Assembly (NCBI GenBank): GCA_016929525.1
Contig: JAFGIP010000062.1
Span: forward strand, 48,708 to 112,707
Reading direction: 5' to 3'
Source of the DNA: Bacteroidales bacterium
GTDB taxonomy: Bacteria; Bacteroidota; Bacteroidia; Bacteroidales; UBA10428
Length of the DNA stretch: 64,000 nucleotides
The position numbers and the translations under genes are program-made. The notes under the pieces were generated by a model. It made no database searches, had not been told where the DNA came from, and saw nothing but the letters and a program-made list of their open reading frames with translations. Positions 54,622 to 63,940 of the stretch are shown one piece after another (position 1 is the first letter of the stretch; each line of letters opens with the position of its first letter).

Positions 54622-56441
54622 TGATAGTCCCGATGAAAAAATACTCTTTCCTGGTTTATCATAAGGAATATATCGAGTTTCTCGAAGAATTGCAGAAACT
54701 CGGAGTTGTTCATGTAATAGAAAAAGAGACCGGAGAGATTGAGGATGAAGAAATTAAGGCTAAGTATAAAAAACTGAACGAACTTAACCAGGCAATCCAG
54801 TTTCTTTCAAAAAGGGAATCAAATACGGAATTTGCACCGAAAAAAGCCGATTTTACTGAAATTTTGGAAGAATTGAAAAGGTTGTGGTCAGACCAGGAAA
54901 CTAATCAGCATAAATTATCTGCCCTGCAAAAAGAAAAATCCCAGATTGAGCCATGGGGAGATTTTAGCTGGCATAACATCCATCAGTTAAACAACTCAGG
55001 ATTAAATATTTCATTCTGTATTTGTCCTGCCAGAAAATACAATGCCGGATGGGAAAATCAGTATAGTATTGCTAAAATCAATGAAATAACTGGTTTTATA
55101 TATTTTGTGGTATTTCATAAAGAAGATGAGAAAATTGATGTCGATGCCGAATTTATAAGGCTCCCCAGGAATCAGCTTTCATTTATAGACAAGCAAATAG
55201 ATGAACTTAAATTAATTCTGGGAAAAACGGAAGAGATCTTTGATGACTATGCAACAAAATTTCTTGGATCTTTAAAAGAATCAAAAGAACAGCTGCTTTC
55301 AGAATTGCATTTCAATAAAATAGTGCTTAGTACGGAAAAAGAGGCAGAAGATAAATTAATGATCCTGGAAGGTTGGGTTCCTGACGACTGCAAAAATAAT
55401 GTCGCTGATTATTTGAATTCAGCAAGTATGCACTATGAAATATCAGAACCTACAAAAGAAGATTCTATTCCGATAAAACTTAAAAATAACTGGTTTGCAA
55501 GGTTATTTGAGGTAATTGGAGACCTGTACAGCAGACCATCCTATAAAGAGCTGGATTTAACACCGCTCTTTGCTCCGTTCTACTGGTTGTTTTTTGGATT
55601 CTGTCTGGGTGATGCCGGGTATGGCTTATTAATATCAGTTGTTGGATTAATTCTTCTGTTCGGAGCAAAAAAAGAATCGAAAAACTTATTTAAATTGGTG
55701 AGCCTTCTTGGTTTGTCAACAATAATATTCGGTTTGATAGGAGGGACATTTTTCGGCATTAGTCTTTATGAAATTAAATTTGGCTTTTATGCTGACCTCG
55801 CCAACAAATTCGATGCCCAGAACAAGACAATAAATGATCATCTTTTTACACTCGCACTAATATTTGGAGCTGTTCAGATAATCTTTGGTATGTTCATTAA
55901 AATCTTTAATGAAATAAAAATGTTCAACTGGAAATACGCCATTGGTACTATTGGTTGGTTGATTATTATTCTTGGTGCAGCGGGATTATATTTTATGGCA
56001 AATGCCGGCGTTTCCGCAACATTAATCAGAATACTAAAGTGGTCAGTTATTATATTAGGTGGTTCGGGAGCATTCCTGTTTAATAATCCCGAAAGAAATA
56101 TCCTTGCAAATATTGGAGGAGGAATCTGGGATGCTTACAACGTAGTAACCGGAATGTTAGGTGATATCCTGTCGTACATCAGACTTTTTGCTCTGGGGAT
56201 ATCGAGTGCAATTTTAGGGTATGTTTTCAATAGCCTGGCAGTCGAATTCGCGCCGGATAACATAATTGGTAAAATTTTGATAATGGCATTTATATTAATA
56301 TTCGGACATGGAATTAATTTGTTTATGGCCGCTTTAGGTTCATTTGTCCATCCGGTAAGATTAACCTTCGTTGAGTTTTATAAAAACGCTGGTTTTATAG
56401 GTGGAGGCATAAAATATTCACCATTTAGAAAAAATAAATAA
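54621..56441 (+). CDS. atpI: V-type ATPase subunit I (membrane stator, a-type)
   Basis: The 606-aa subunit has a cytosolic N-terminal half with coiled coils (about residues 1-310, MIVPMKKYSFLVYHKEYIEFLEELQKLGVVHV) and seven or eight membrane helices (about 320-606). The helix with LGDILSYIRLFALGISSAILG holds the essential Arg facing the rotor. It forms the ion half-channels against subunit K. Starts overlapping the D stop. Confidence 0.93.
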   Translation: MIVPMKKYSFLVYHKEYIEFLEELQKLGVVHVIEKETGEIEDEEIKAKYKKLNELNQAIQFLSKRESNTEFAPKKADFTEILEELKRLWSDQETNQHKLSALQKEKSQIEPWGDFSWHNIHQLNNSGLNISFCICPARKYNAGWENQYSIAKINEITGFIYFVVFHKEDEKIDVDAEFIRLPRNQLSFIDKQIDELKLILGKTEEIFDDYATKFLGSLKESKEQLLSELHFNKIVLSTEKEAEDKLMILEGWVPDDCKNNVADYLNSASMHYEISEPTKEDSIPIKLKNNWFARLFEVIGDLYSRPSYKELDLTPLFAPFYWLFFGFCLGDAGYGLLISVVGLILLFGAKKESKNLFKLVSLLGLSTIIFGLIGGTFFGISLYEIKFGFYADLANKFDAQNKTINDHLFTLALIFGAVQIIFGMFIKIFNEIKMFNWKYAIGTIGWLIIILGAAGLYFMANAGVSATLIRILKWSVIILGGSGAFLFNNPERNILANIGGGIWDAYNVVTGMLGDILSYIRLFALGISSAILGYVFNSLAVEFAPDNIIGKILIMAFILIFGHGINLFMAALGSFVHPVRLTFVEFYKNAGFIGGGIKYSPFRKNK

Positions 56442-56924
<483 letters not shown>

Positions 56925-56952
56925 TAATTTATTATTAACGAAGATTAATTTG

Positions 56953-56990
56953 AATCCTCCCGATTTCTTAAATTAGGGAGGATTTTTATT
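56953..56990 (+). terminator. Rho-independent terminator of the V-ATPase operon
   Basis: AATCCTCCC and GGGAGGATT form a perfect 9-bp stem around a 14-nt loop, followed by TTTTTATTTT. It lies 29 bp after the atpK stop. Confidence 0.9.
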
Positions 56991-56998
56991 TTAACATT

Positions 56999-57505
56999 AT
57001 GGACTGGTTACTTTTAATATTATCAATACTAATAATGATTCTTGGACTAATTGGCTGCTTGCTCCCAATTCTTCCCGGTCCACCTTTAAGTTTTATCGGT
57101 ATACTTATTCTGCATTTTACCCGCTTTGCAGATTTTAACCCATCAACTCTGCTATTTTTAGGTGTCCTCGCTGCAATAGTGCAAATTCTTGATTATATTG
57201 TTCCGGCATGGGGAACTAAAAAATTTGGCGGTACAAAATACGGAATCTGGGGCAGTATATTAGGACTGATAGCAGGATTATTCTTCCTGCCTGCTTTTGG
57301 ACCTTTCGGTATATTTACCATTTTAGGCGGACCGTTTCTTGGTGCATTAATTGGAGAAAGAATAAACGGACAGGATAATGATAAAGCTATGCGGGCAGCC
57401 TTTGGTTCATTTATTGGTTTCCTTGCGGGAACATTTATGAAACTTGTCAGTTCTTCTATTATAACATTCTTTTTCATCAAAGAAATTATTCAGAATATTA
57501 AATAG
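56999..57505 (+). CDS. DUF456 membrane protein
   Basis: The 168-aa protein has about four membrane helices with Gly-rich motifs: LLILSILIMILGLIGCLLPILPGPPLSFIGILILHF, WGTKKFGGTKYGIWGSILGLIAGLFFLPAFGPFG and LGGPFLGALIGERINGQ. The LPILPGPPL and GAxxGE stretches are the DUF456 signature. The function is unknown; glycine-zipper-like stretches suggest tight helix packing. It starts 9 bp after the operon terminator and probably has a separate promoter or relies on readthrough. Confidence 0.88.
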   Translation: MDWLLLILSILIMILGLIGCLLPILPGPPLSFIGILILHFTRFADFNPSTLLFLGVLAAIVQILDYIVPAWGTKKFGGTKYGIWGSILGLIAGLFFLPAFGPFGIFTILGGPFLGALIGERINGQDNDKAMRAAFGSFIGFLAGTFMKLVSSSIITFFFIKEIIQNIK

Positions 57506-57515
57506 TAATTATTGT

Positions 57516-58208
57516 ATGATCCGTATATGTGTGGTATCAATTCTGATCTTAAAACTGATCTGTACTGACTGCTTATCACAAAGTAGTTATTACGCTTATG
57601 ATCATACCAATTTCCGTGATATTGAAATTTTCAGCCAGGTTATTAATTTGGATAGTATCGATTTTCCAAGAATAAATGCAGTAATGTTTTATATTACCAA
57701 TGAAATAAGAAATAAAAAGAAATTACCTGTTCTTAAATATAACGCCTTGCTGGAAGAATCTGCCACTCTTCATTCCAAAGAAATGGTAAAAAGAGATTTC
57801 TTCGATCATATAAATAAGAGAAATAAAAAGCTTCAATCTCCAAACGATCGTGCATTATATTGCGGGATCGCAAACCCGCATCTCGCAGAAAATATTGCTG
57901 AGTCCTTTGTTCTGAAGTATAAAGCCGGAGAGAAAGTGTATCCCGGAGGGAAAGGAGTATTCAGATATAAGCCGGAAGAAGATCCGATTAGTCCGCATAC
58001 CTATTTAAGTGTAGCAGAATCAACCTTATCCGATTGGATGAATTCACCAAACCATAAGAAAAATATCTTATCGGCTGATGCTGTTGAACTCGGATGTGGA
58101 ACTGCATACTTTATCAAGAAGGACTTCAATGACATGCCTTCGATATATGCAACACAAAATTTTCAACTTTTTGAGCCGGTCAGGCAAGACAATGAGAATG
58201 AAAAATAA
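57516..58208 (+). CDS. Secreted CAP (SCP/PR-1-like) domain protein
   Basis: The 230-aa product has a signal peptide (about residues 1-21) and a CAP domain (about 46-222). The CAP residues are visible in LEESATLHSKEMVKRDFFDH, NIAESFVL, STLSDWMNSPNHKKNIL and ELGCGTAYF. The two His and two Glu that form the CAP cavity appear to be conserved (His in LHSKEM, Glu in AENIAE, His in SPNHKKN). Bacterial CAP proteins bind lipids or polysaccharide in the periplasm or outside; the ligand here is unknown. It follows DUF456 by 10 bp. Confidence 0.87.
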   Translation: MIRICVVSILILKLICTDCLSQSSYYAYDHTNFRDIEIFSQVINLDSIDFPRINAVMFYITNEIRNKKKLPVLKYNALLEESATLHSKEMVKRDFFDHINKRNKKLQSPNDRALYCGIANPHLAENIAESFVLKYKAGEKVYPGGKGVFRYKPEEDPISPHTYLSVAESTLSDWMNSPNHKKNILSADAVELGCGTAYFIKKDFNDMPSIYATQNFQLFEPVRQDNENEK

Positions 58209-58238
58209 TTTGTGAGAAAAACTCCAGAAAAATAATTT

Positions 58239-58511
58239 TTATACCTGTGCACTCATAGCAACCCGCACTTTATTGGTATGAGCCCTCAAGACACGAAGAT
58301 TTCTTCCGGCAACTGTTTTTCCATCGAGGGTTTTAATGGCCTCCATCGCTTCTTTTTTATTAGGCATATCAAGAAATCCAAATCCTTTTGATTTGCCAGT
58401 TCTTTTGTCGCGAATTAGTTTGATGGCATCGACCTTCCCTATCACCTCGAAAATTTTTCTGATCTCTTCTTCACCCAGAGAATAATTAACATTACCCACA
58501 TAGATAGTCAT
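58239..58511 (-). CDS. RRM-type RNA-binding protein
   Basis: From the chosen start (MTIYVGNVNYSLGEEEIRKI at 58511) the protein is 90 aa, a single RRM with RNP2 IYVGNV and RNP1 KGFGFLDM. The helix VIGKVDAIKLIRDKRTGKS precedes RNP1. Small RRM proteins like this are common in Bacteroidota and cyanobacteria and bind single-stranded RNA, often linked with cold or stress response. The 11 extra residues from 58544 are not conserved. A short basic tail (LRAHTNKVRVAM) follows the domain. Confidence 0.9.
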   Translation of the reverse strand: MTIYVGNVNYSLGEEEIRKIFEVIGKVDAIKLIRDKRTGKSKGFGFLDMPNKKEAMEAIKTLDGKTVAGRNLRVLRAHTNKVRVAMSAQV

Positions 58512-58611
58512 ATCGGTAAATTTGAAATTAATACTTTTATACAAGTTAATAAATTAATTCCTTAAATAAAAATTTCACCCAAGAAATTGACTATCAAGTA
58601 TGTGAATGGCA

Positions 58612-59613
58612 TCAACTACCCAATGTGGCAACCATTACAGCCTTTATTGTATGAACCCGGTTTTCTGCTTCATCGAATACAATTGAGGCATCAGATTCAA
58701 AAACATCATCTGTCACTTCCATTGCTTCAAGTCCGAATTCCTGATACATTCTCTCACCAATTTTAGTATCACGATTGTGAAATGCCGGAAGACAATGCAG
58801 AAATTTTACATCGGAATTTCCTGTCTTTTTAAGTACAACCGAATTAACCTGATATGGTGAAAGAAGTTTTATTCTGCTTTCCCAAACAGATTCGGGTTCT
58901 CCCATCGAAACCCACACATCCGTATACAAAAAATCAACACCATCTACTGCTTTTCCTAAATCCGGTGTAAGAGTGATTTTCGCGCCCGAATCTTCAGCGA
59001 TTTTTTTGCATGAATTCACAAGATCCTGCTTTGGTAAGCAATCTGGCGGCGCTGCCGCGCGAAAATCCATTCCAAGTTTCGATGCCCCGACCATTAGTGA
59101 GTTACCCATATTGTTTCTTGCATCACCCAGGTAACAAAACTTTATTTCATTAATCGGTTTGTTACAATGCTCCTGCATTGTAAGAAAATCAGCCAGTATC
59201 TGAGTAGGATGAAATTCATCGGTTAATCCGTTCCATACCGGAACACCTGCATATTCAGCAAGTTCTTCAACAATGCTTTGCCCGAATCCGCGATATTCAA
59301 TTCCGTCGTACATGCTCCCCAGTACTCTCGCCGTATCTTTCATTGACTCTTTATGCCCAATTTGAGAACCTGATGGACCCAGATATGTGGTGTGCGCACC
59401 CTGATCGTGTGCGGCAACTTCAAATGCGCAGCGTGTTCTTGTTGAAGTTTTCTCAAATATCAATGCAATATTTTTCCCTTTTAAATGCATAGGTTCCTGT
59501 CCTGCATATTTGGCTTTCTTTAAAGATGCTGACAAATCAAGAAGATAAATAATCTCTTCTTTGCTATAGTCTAAAAGCTTTAAAAAGTGACGGTCTTTTA
59601 AATTTATTGACAT
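58612..59613 (-). CDS. argF: Ornithine carbamoyltransferase
   Basis: The 333-aa enzyme makes citrulline from ornithine and carbamoyl phosphate. It has [27 protein letters not shown] with the carbamoyl-phosphate loop [30 protein letters not shown] and the ornithine motif [11 protein letters not shown]. The length and HCLPA motif are those of true OTCase and not of Bacteroidota N-succinyl/N-acetylornithine transcarbamylases, which lack the TDxxHPTQ form seen here. No other arginine gene is in view. Confidence 0.94.
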   Translation of the reverse strand: MSINLKDRHFLKLLDYSKEEIIYLLDLSASLKKAKYAGQEPMHLKGKNIALIFEKTSTRTRCAFEVAAHDQGAHTTYLGPSGSQIGHKESMKDTARVLGSMYDGIEYRGFGQSIVEELAEYAGVPVWNGLTDEFHPTQILADFLTMQEHCNKPINEIKFCYLGDARNNMGNSLMVGASKLGMDFRAAAPPDCLPKQDLVNSCKKIAEDSGAKITLTPDLGKAVDGVDFLYTDVWVSMGEPESVWESRIKLLSPYQVNSVVLKKTGNSDVKFLHCLPAFHNRDTKIGERMYQEFGLEAMEVTDDVFESDASIVFDEAENRVHTIKAVMVATLGS

Positions 59614-59861
59614 AGTGTTATTTTTTATAATTTTACATAAAGAGTGTTGAGCAAAAATAGATATAGTATATCAAAGATAGATGATGAAAATCAGGATTCG
59701 AATATTTATTCTATGTTAATGTATTTTCATGCAAATGCTATCGGAATTTTTAGACTGGAATATTGATCAGTTAACCATGTTATTCAATAACTATGTCAAA
59801 GACAATATAATTTAAATAACCTATAATGTGCTTCACCGTATATAACATGAAAATTATTTGC

Positions 59862-60548
59862 ATGAAGAATATATTGTTGCTGATCTTGTTAGTTGGAATA
59901 CTTAGTTCCTGCTCTAAAATTGATAATAATGGAATTTACGACCAGGGACGTCTTGAATACAAAATCACATACCTGAATGCCGACGAAGACAATTATGATC
60001 CTTCATTCCTTCCAAAGAAAATGATACTGGAGTTTAATCAGGATTACAGTATCAATCTGATTGATGGTTTTATGGGATTTTTTAAACTCGGCAATATGAC
60101 CACGTTCAGCAGCCGGAAAGTTAAAACTCATCTGAAAGTACTTGATAAAAATTATTCTTTCCTTGGTGGCAGAAACGAAATGATGTGCTGCTTTGATTGC
60201 ATGGAAGGAATTCAGTTTGATAAAGACACTGCAACTTTAAATATTGCAGGATTAAACTCAACCCGCGTTCTGGCAAGTTTTAAAGGAAGCCCGGAGACTT
60301 TTGAAATCTATTATACCAATGAGATCAATCTTTCTCGTCCGAATGCTTCAAACCCGTACCATGATATTGACGGTGTTCTTACAAAATTCCGCCTGATAAT
60401 GGGGCCATATGAAATGCTTTTTACAGCAACAAAATTCGATCCCGAGCGAACTCCAAAAGCTGAAATGGACATTCCCGAAGAAGCAATCTTAGTTAACAGG
60501 AATGAAATGGTTGCTATCCTGAACAGGCTTATGGAGCAGAATCTTTAA
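59862..60548 (+). CDS. Lipoprotein, DUF4412-like
   Basis: From ATG 59862 (MKNILLLILLVGILSSCSK) the 228-aa product has a clear lipobox LSSC. The body has repeated beta-strands like YKITYLNADEDNY, MILEFNQDYSINLIDGFMGFFKLGNMTTF and FEIYYTNEINLSRPN. It resembles DUF4412-type periplasmic proteins, which are Bacteroidota-specific and unassigned. The upstream ATG codons (59826, 59847) would place the signal peptide too far in. A CC pair (MMCCFDCMEG) could form a disulfide. Confidence 0.78.
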   Translation: MKNILLLILLVGILSSCSKIDNNGIYDQGRLEYKITYLNADEDNYDPSFLPKKMILEFNQDYSINLIDGFMGFFKLGNMTTFSSRKVKTHLKVLDKNYSFLGGRNEMMCCFDCMEGIQFDKDTATLNIAGLNSTRVLASFKGSPETFEIYYTNEINLSRPNASNPYHDIDGVLTKFRLIMGPYEMLFTATKFDPERTPKAEMDIPEEAILVNRNEMVAILNRLMEQNL

Positions 60549-60566
60549 AGTTCAAAGTTTAAAGTT
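60546..60566 (+). repeat. Short AAAGTT-type repeat after the lipoprotein gene
   Basis: TAAAGTTCAAAGTTTAAAGTTAA, about three copies of AAAGTT(C/T), begins in the last codon of the lipoprotein gene. It is one of three periodic tracts in the window placed right after a stop codon. Confidence 0.6.
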
Positions 60567-60662
60567 AATGTGTGTCCATGCTAAAATAACATTGACTTTA
60601 ACTCTTCTATATAATTGTTGAATAATATTTCTGATTATTCCCTGTTAAATATATACGCTTAT

Positions 60663-60670
60663 TAACTTTG
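60663..60670 (+). promoter_or_regulatory. TAnnTTTG promoter box before ftsK
   Basis: TAACTTTG at 60663-60670 matches the -7 box of Bacteroidota promoters and lies 26 bp before the ftsK start. A clear -33 TTTG is not seen at the expected distance. Confidence 0.4.
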
Positions 60671-60696
60671 AACGGATAATTGTATATGTGTATTCA

Positions 60697-63084
60697 ATGT
60701 CAAAGAAAGAAGGGAATAATAAAACAAATACAAATAAGAAACGACCGGCAAAAAAAGCCAGGAAAACTATTGCTGATGAAAGATTGAAGGTACTTATTGC
60801 ATTTCTTTTTATGGGATTTGCATTCCTTCTTTTAATATCTCAGTTATCATACTTACTTACCTGGAAAAGTGATCAGAGTTTTGAATGGAACCCGGCATGG
60901 ACCGATGCGCAGGTTGCTGCAGAAAACTGGGCCGGTAAGACCGGGGCTTTTCTTGCAAACCTGACTATTAATAAATGGTTTGGTGTGGCATCATTTGCAT
61001 TTCCTCCTATTATATTTCTTTACGGGCTTCTGATAATAAGAATAAAACCTCTGCCTTTTACGAAAACACTTATAACAACAATTCTGAGCATTATAGTATT
61101 ATCTGTCTGGTTAGCTTTTCTTTCATCGGAAAATACTGTACTTGGCTCAGGGCCCGGTGGCAGACATGGTTATTATATGAGCATATTTCTGATTAGCCTG
61201 ATCGGGAAAATCGGAACATTTATTCTTTTAGTTATTGCAAGTGGAGGAATTGCATTCTTTATTAACAAGAAAATATATATCATTTTAAAGAAATTTATTC
61301 TTGGCACAATGAACTTAGGAAATTCAGTTTCAAAATTTAAGCAGGAAAATGACTTGCTTAATTCTGATTCTGAATTAAATGAAGAGAATGATGACCTGGT
61401 ATTTGAAACTGAGTTTCCACAACAGGAAAGAACAGGCGATACAGAACAATTCACTGTAAAAGATCTGGCTGGTGAGAAATCTCAGGCAGAATCAGCTGAT
61501 GAAGAAGTTAGTCTGACGATTGAGGACCAGATAACCGAAGATGACGGAGAATTCAAGGACAACCTGCCACTGGAAGATTATGATCCGACTCTTGAATTAG
61601 CTTCATTTCAACTACCCCCGATCGATTTACTTGAGAAACATGATTCGGGAAATTCATCTGTAACCAATGAAGAACTTATAAGCAATAAAAACAAGATTGT
61701 AGATACACTAGGGCATTATAAAATACAGATCGATAAGATAAAAGCTACTATCGGTCCAACCGTTACCCTTTATGAGATTGTACCGGCACCGGGAGTGAGA
61801 ATTTCAAAAATTAAAAACCTCGAAGATGATATTGCACTAAATCTGTCAGCCCTGGGAATTAGAATTATTGCACCGATACCAGGCAGGGGTACTATTGGTA
61901 TTGAAGTCCCGAATCAAACCCCCGAAATCGTTTCCATGCGATCGCTAATTACTTCAAAAAGATTTCAGGAATCTGACTACGATCTTGCAGTTGCCTTAGG
62001 AAAAACAATCTCGAATGAAACTTACGTTTTTGATCTGACCAAAATGCCTCATCTCCTTGTAGCAGGAGCTACCGGCCAGGGTAAGTCAGTTGGTTTAAAT
62101 GCAATTATAGCATCTATTTTATATAGAAAACACCCGTCGCAGGTTAAATTTGTTCTTGTCGACCCTAAGAAAGTTGAGCTAACATTATACTCCAAAATAG
62201 AGAACCACTATCTGGCTAAAATACCAGACACCGAGGAAGCAATAATTACCGACACACAGAAGGTCATCAATACACTTAATTCGCTGACCATTGAAATGGA
62301 TCAAAGATACGACCTCCTTAAAAAAGCCCAGGTGCGAAATATTAAGGAATATAACCGGAAGTTCATCAAGCGAAAACTGAATCCTGAAAACGGACACAGG
62401 TATATGCCTTATATTGTTGTCGTGATCGATGAGTTTGCAGACCTGATTATGACGGCAGGCCGCGAAGTTGAAACGCCTCTTGCCAGATTGGCCCAGCTGG
62501 CACGAGCCATTGGCATACACCTGGTAATAGCAACACAGAGACCTACTACTAATATCATTACCGGCGTAATAAAAGCGAATTTCCCTGCCAGGATAGCATT
62601 CAGGGTTACCTCAATGATCGATTCACGAACAATTCTTGATACCCCGGGGGCTAATCAGCTTGTCGGACGAGGAGATCTGCTGTTTGCACCGGGAAGTGAC
62701 CTGATCCGGCTGCAATGTGCATTTATTGACATTCCTGAACTGGAACGAATTACAAATTATATTGGTGAGCAAAAGGCTTACCCCAATCCATATTATTTAC
62801 CTGAATATGTAGATGAAAGCAGCAGTGAAGGTTTGCTGGAAGTGGATTTAACCAAACGGGACAGTCTTTTTAATGATGCTGCAAGAGTTATTGTAGCGCA
62901 TCAACAAGGGTCAACCTCACTTATCCAAAGAAAGTTCTCAATAGGTTATAACAGAGCAGGGAGAATAATAGATCAGTTGGAAGCAGCAGGAATTGTGGGA
63001 CCTTTTGAAGGGAGTAAAGCACGGCAGGTATTATTTCCGGATGAGTATTCGCTGGAACAGTATTTGAATTCTCTCGATTCTTAA
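60697..63084 (+). CDS. ftsK: DNA translocase FtsK/SpoIIIE
   Basis: From ATG 60697 the protein is 795 aa (the GTG at 60688 is a weaker option). A basic N-terminus leads to about four membrane helices (about 30-195), an acidic linker (about 210-305), the alpha/beta motor with Walker A GATGQGKSVGLN and Walker B YIVVVIDEFADLIM, and a C-terminal winged-helix gamma domain (about 725-795) that reads KOPS-like sequences (IQRKFSIGYNRAGRIIDQLEAAGIVGP). It clears chromosome dimers at the septum. Shorter than E. coli FtsK (1329 aa), in line with other Bacteroidota. Confidence 0.96.
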   Translation: MSKKEGNNKTNTNKKRPAKKARKTIADERLKVLIAFLFMGFAFLLLISQLSYLLTWKSDQSFEWNPAWTDAQVAAENWAGKTGAFLANLTINKWFGVASFAFPPIIFLYGLLIIRIKPLPFTKTLITTILSIIVLSVWLAFLSSENTVLGSGPGGRHGYYMSIFLISLIGKIGTFILLVIASGGIAFFINKKIYIILKKFILGTMNLGNSVSKFKQENDLLNSDSELNEENDDLVFETEFPQQERTGDTEQFTVKDLAGEKSQAESADEEVSLTIEDQITEDDGEFKDNLPLEDYDPTLELASFQLPPIDLLEKHDSGNSSVTNEELISNKNKIVDTLGHYKIQIDKIKATIGPTVTLYEIVPAPGVRISKIKNLEDDIALNLSALGIRIIAPIPGRGTIGIEVPNQTPEIVSMRSLITSKRFQESDYDLAVALGKTISNETYVFDLTKMPHLLVAGATGQGKSVGLNAIIASILYRKHPSQVKFVLVDPKKVELTLYSKIENHYLAKIPDTEEAIITDTQKVINTLNSLTIEMDQRYDLLKKAQVRNIKEYNRKFIKRKLNPENGHRYMPYIVVVIDEFADLIMTAGREVETPLARLAQLARAIGIHLVIATQRPTTNIITGVIKANFPARIAFRVTSMIDSRTILDTPGANQLVGRGDLLFAPGSDLIRLQCAFIDIPELERITNYIGEQKAYPNPYYLPEYVDESSSEGLLEVDLTKRDSLFNDAARVIVAHQQGSTSLIQRKFSIGYNRAGRIIDQLEAAGIVGPFEGSKARQVLFPDEYSLEQYLNSLDS

Positions 63085-63093
63085 ATTATTGAA

Positions 63094-63744
63094 ATGAAAA
63101 ATACAATATTATTATTCATTGCAGGTGTATTGTCTGCATCTGTCTGTGCACAACAGGATCCGGAAGCAAAAAAAATACTCGACCGCGTTTCTGAAAAAAC
63201 CAAAGCATATACCAGTATCATTGCCGATTTTGAACTTATTATCAACAACAGACGCGATGACATGGTTACAAACAGCAAGGGAATTATTAAAGTGAAAGGT
63301 GATAAGTATTATCTTGAATCAATGGATTCAGAGGTATATTTCGATGGTAAAACAATGTGGACCTATATGGAAGATATCAACGAAGTGACCATTTCGGAAC
63401 CTGACACAAGCGAAGGTGATTTTATTGAAAATCCTGTCAAAATCTTTGACTTCTATAACCGCGATTTCAAGTACCATCTGGTTGGAGAAGCAAAAGTTGA
63501 TGGAATATGGATGTATGAAATTGACCTTTTCCCAAAAAATCTTAATCAACCCTACTCCAGATTTAAAATATTTGTAGATAAGGAAACAGAGCATCTTTAT
63601 ATGATCTCAGCTATAGCAAAGGACGGCGTTGATTATACAGCCTATATCAGGAATGCAAAATACAACCAAAACATTGATGATTCACTTTTTATTTTTGATC
63701 CAAATCGTCATGATGGGATTGAAATAGTGGATATGCGATTTTGA
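63094..63744 (+). CDS. LolA-like outer-membrane lipoprotein carrier
   Basis: The 216-aa product has a signal peptide (about residues 1-17, ending VCAQQ) and the LolA-fold: AKKILDRVSEKTKAYTSIIADFELII, SKGIIKVKGDKYYLESMDSEVYFDGKTMWTYMEDINEVTIS, FDFYNRDFKYHLVGEA. The strand order and the DGKTMWxY motif fit LolA. It should carry lipoproteins across the periplasm. It lies 9 bp after ftsK, a pairing kept in many Bacteroidota and Proteobacteria. Confidence 0.88.
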   Translation: MKNTILLFIAGVLSASVCAQQDPEAKKILDRVSEKTKAYTSIIADFELIINNRRDDMVTNSKGIIKVKGDKYYLESMDSEVYFDGKTMWTYMEDINEVTISEPDTSEGDFIENPVKIFDFYNRDFKYHLVGEAKVDGIWMYEIDLFPKNLNQPYSRFKIFVDKETEHLYMISAIAKDGVDYTAYIRNAKYNQNIDDSLFIFDPNRHDGIEIVDMRF

Positions 63745-63770
63745 GTCGGAAGTCGGGAGTTGGAAACCTG
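63744..63770 (+). repeat. Short GTCGGGAGTTGG-type repeat after lolA
   Basis: GAGTCGGAAGTCGGGAGTTGGAAA, about three near-copies of an 8-bp unit GTCGGAA/GTCGGGA/GTTGGAA, begins at the lolA stop codon. Similar tracts occur in intergenic DNA of many Bacteroidota. Confidence 0.6.
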
Positions 63771-63799
63771 GTACGAATGCTTATGCAAATGTGTAAAAG

Positions 63800-63856
63800 T
63801 ATAATCGTGTAATCGTGTAATCGTTTAATCGTGTAATCGTTTAATCGTTTAATTGT
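63800..63856 (+). repeat. 8-bp tandem repeat, T(G/T)TAATCG, about seven copies
   Basis: Units TGTAATCG and TTTAATCG alternate with an 8-bp period from about 63801 to 63856 (ATAATCG TGTAATCG TGTAATCG TTTAATCG ...), decaying into TTTAATTG at the right. No coding frame passes through. Length variation between strains is likely. Confidence 0.85.
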
Positions 63857-63870
63857 TGCATTGAATTAAC

Positions 63871-63940
63871 GTTTAAGTGGGAGTGTTCATTTAAGTGGGG
63901 AGTGTTCATTTAAGTTGGGAGTGTTCATTTAAGTGTGTCA
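63871..63940 (+). repeat. 18/19-bp tandem repeat, three and a half copies
   Basis: TTTAAGTGGGAGTGTTCA is followed by TTTAAGTGGGGAGTGTTCA and TTTAAGTTGGGAGTGTTCA, then a partial unit. It is separated by only about 15 bp from the 8-bp repeat. The 63745-64000 gap contains nothing else that I can support. Confidence 0.85.

Noticed and set aside
63800..63940. CRISPR-like array
   Set aside because: Units of 8 and 18/19 bp abut one another without unique spacers and no cas gene is present.
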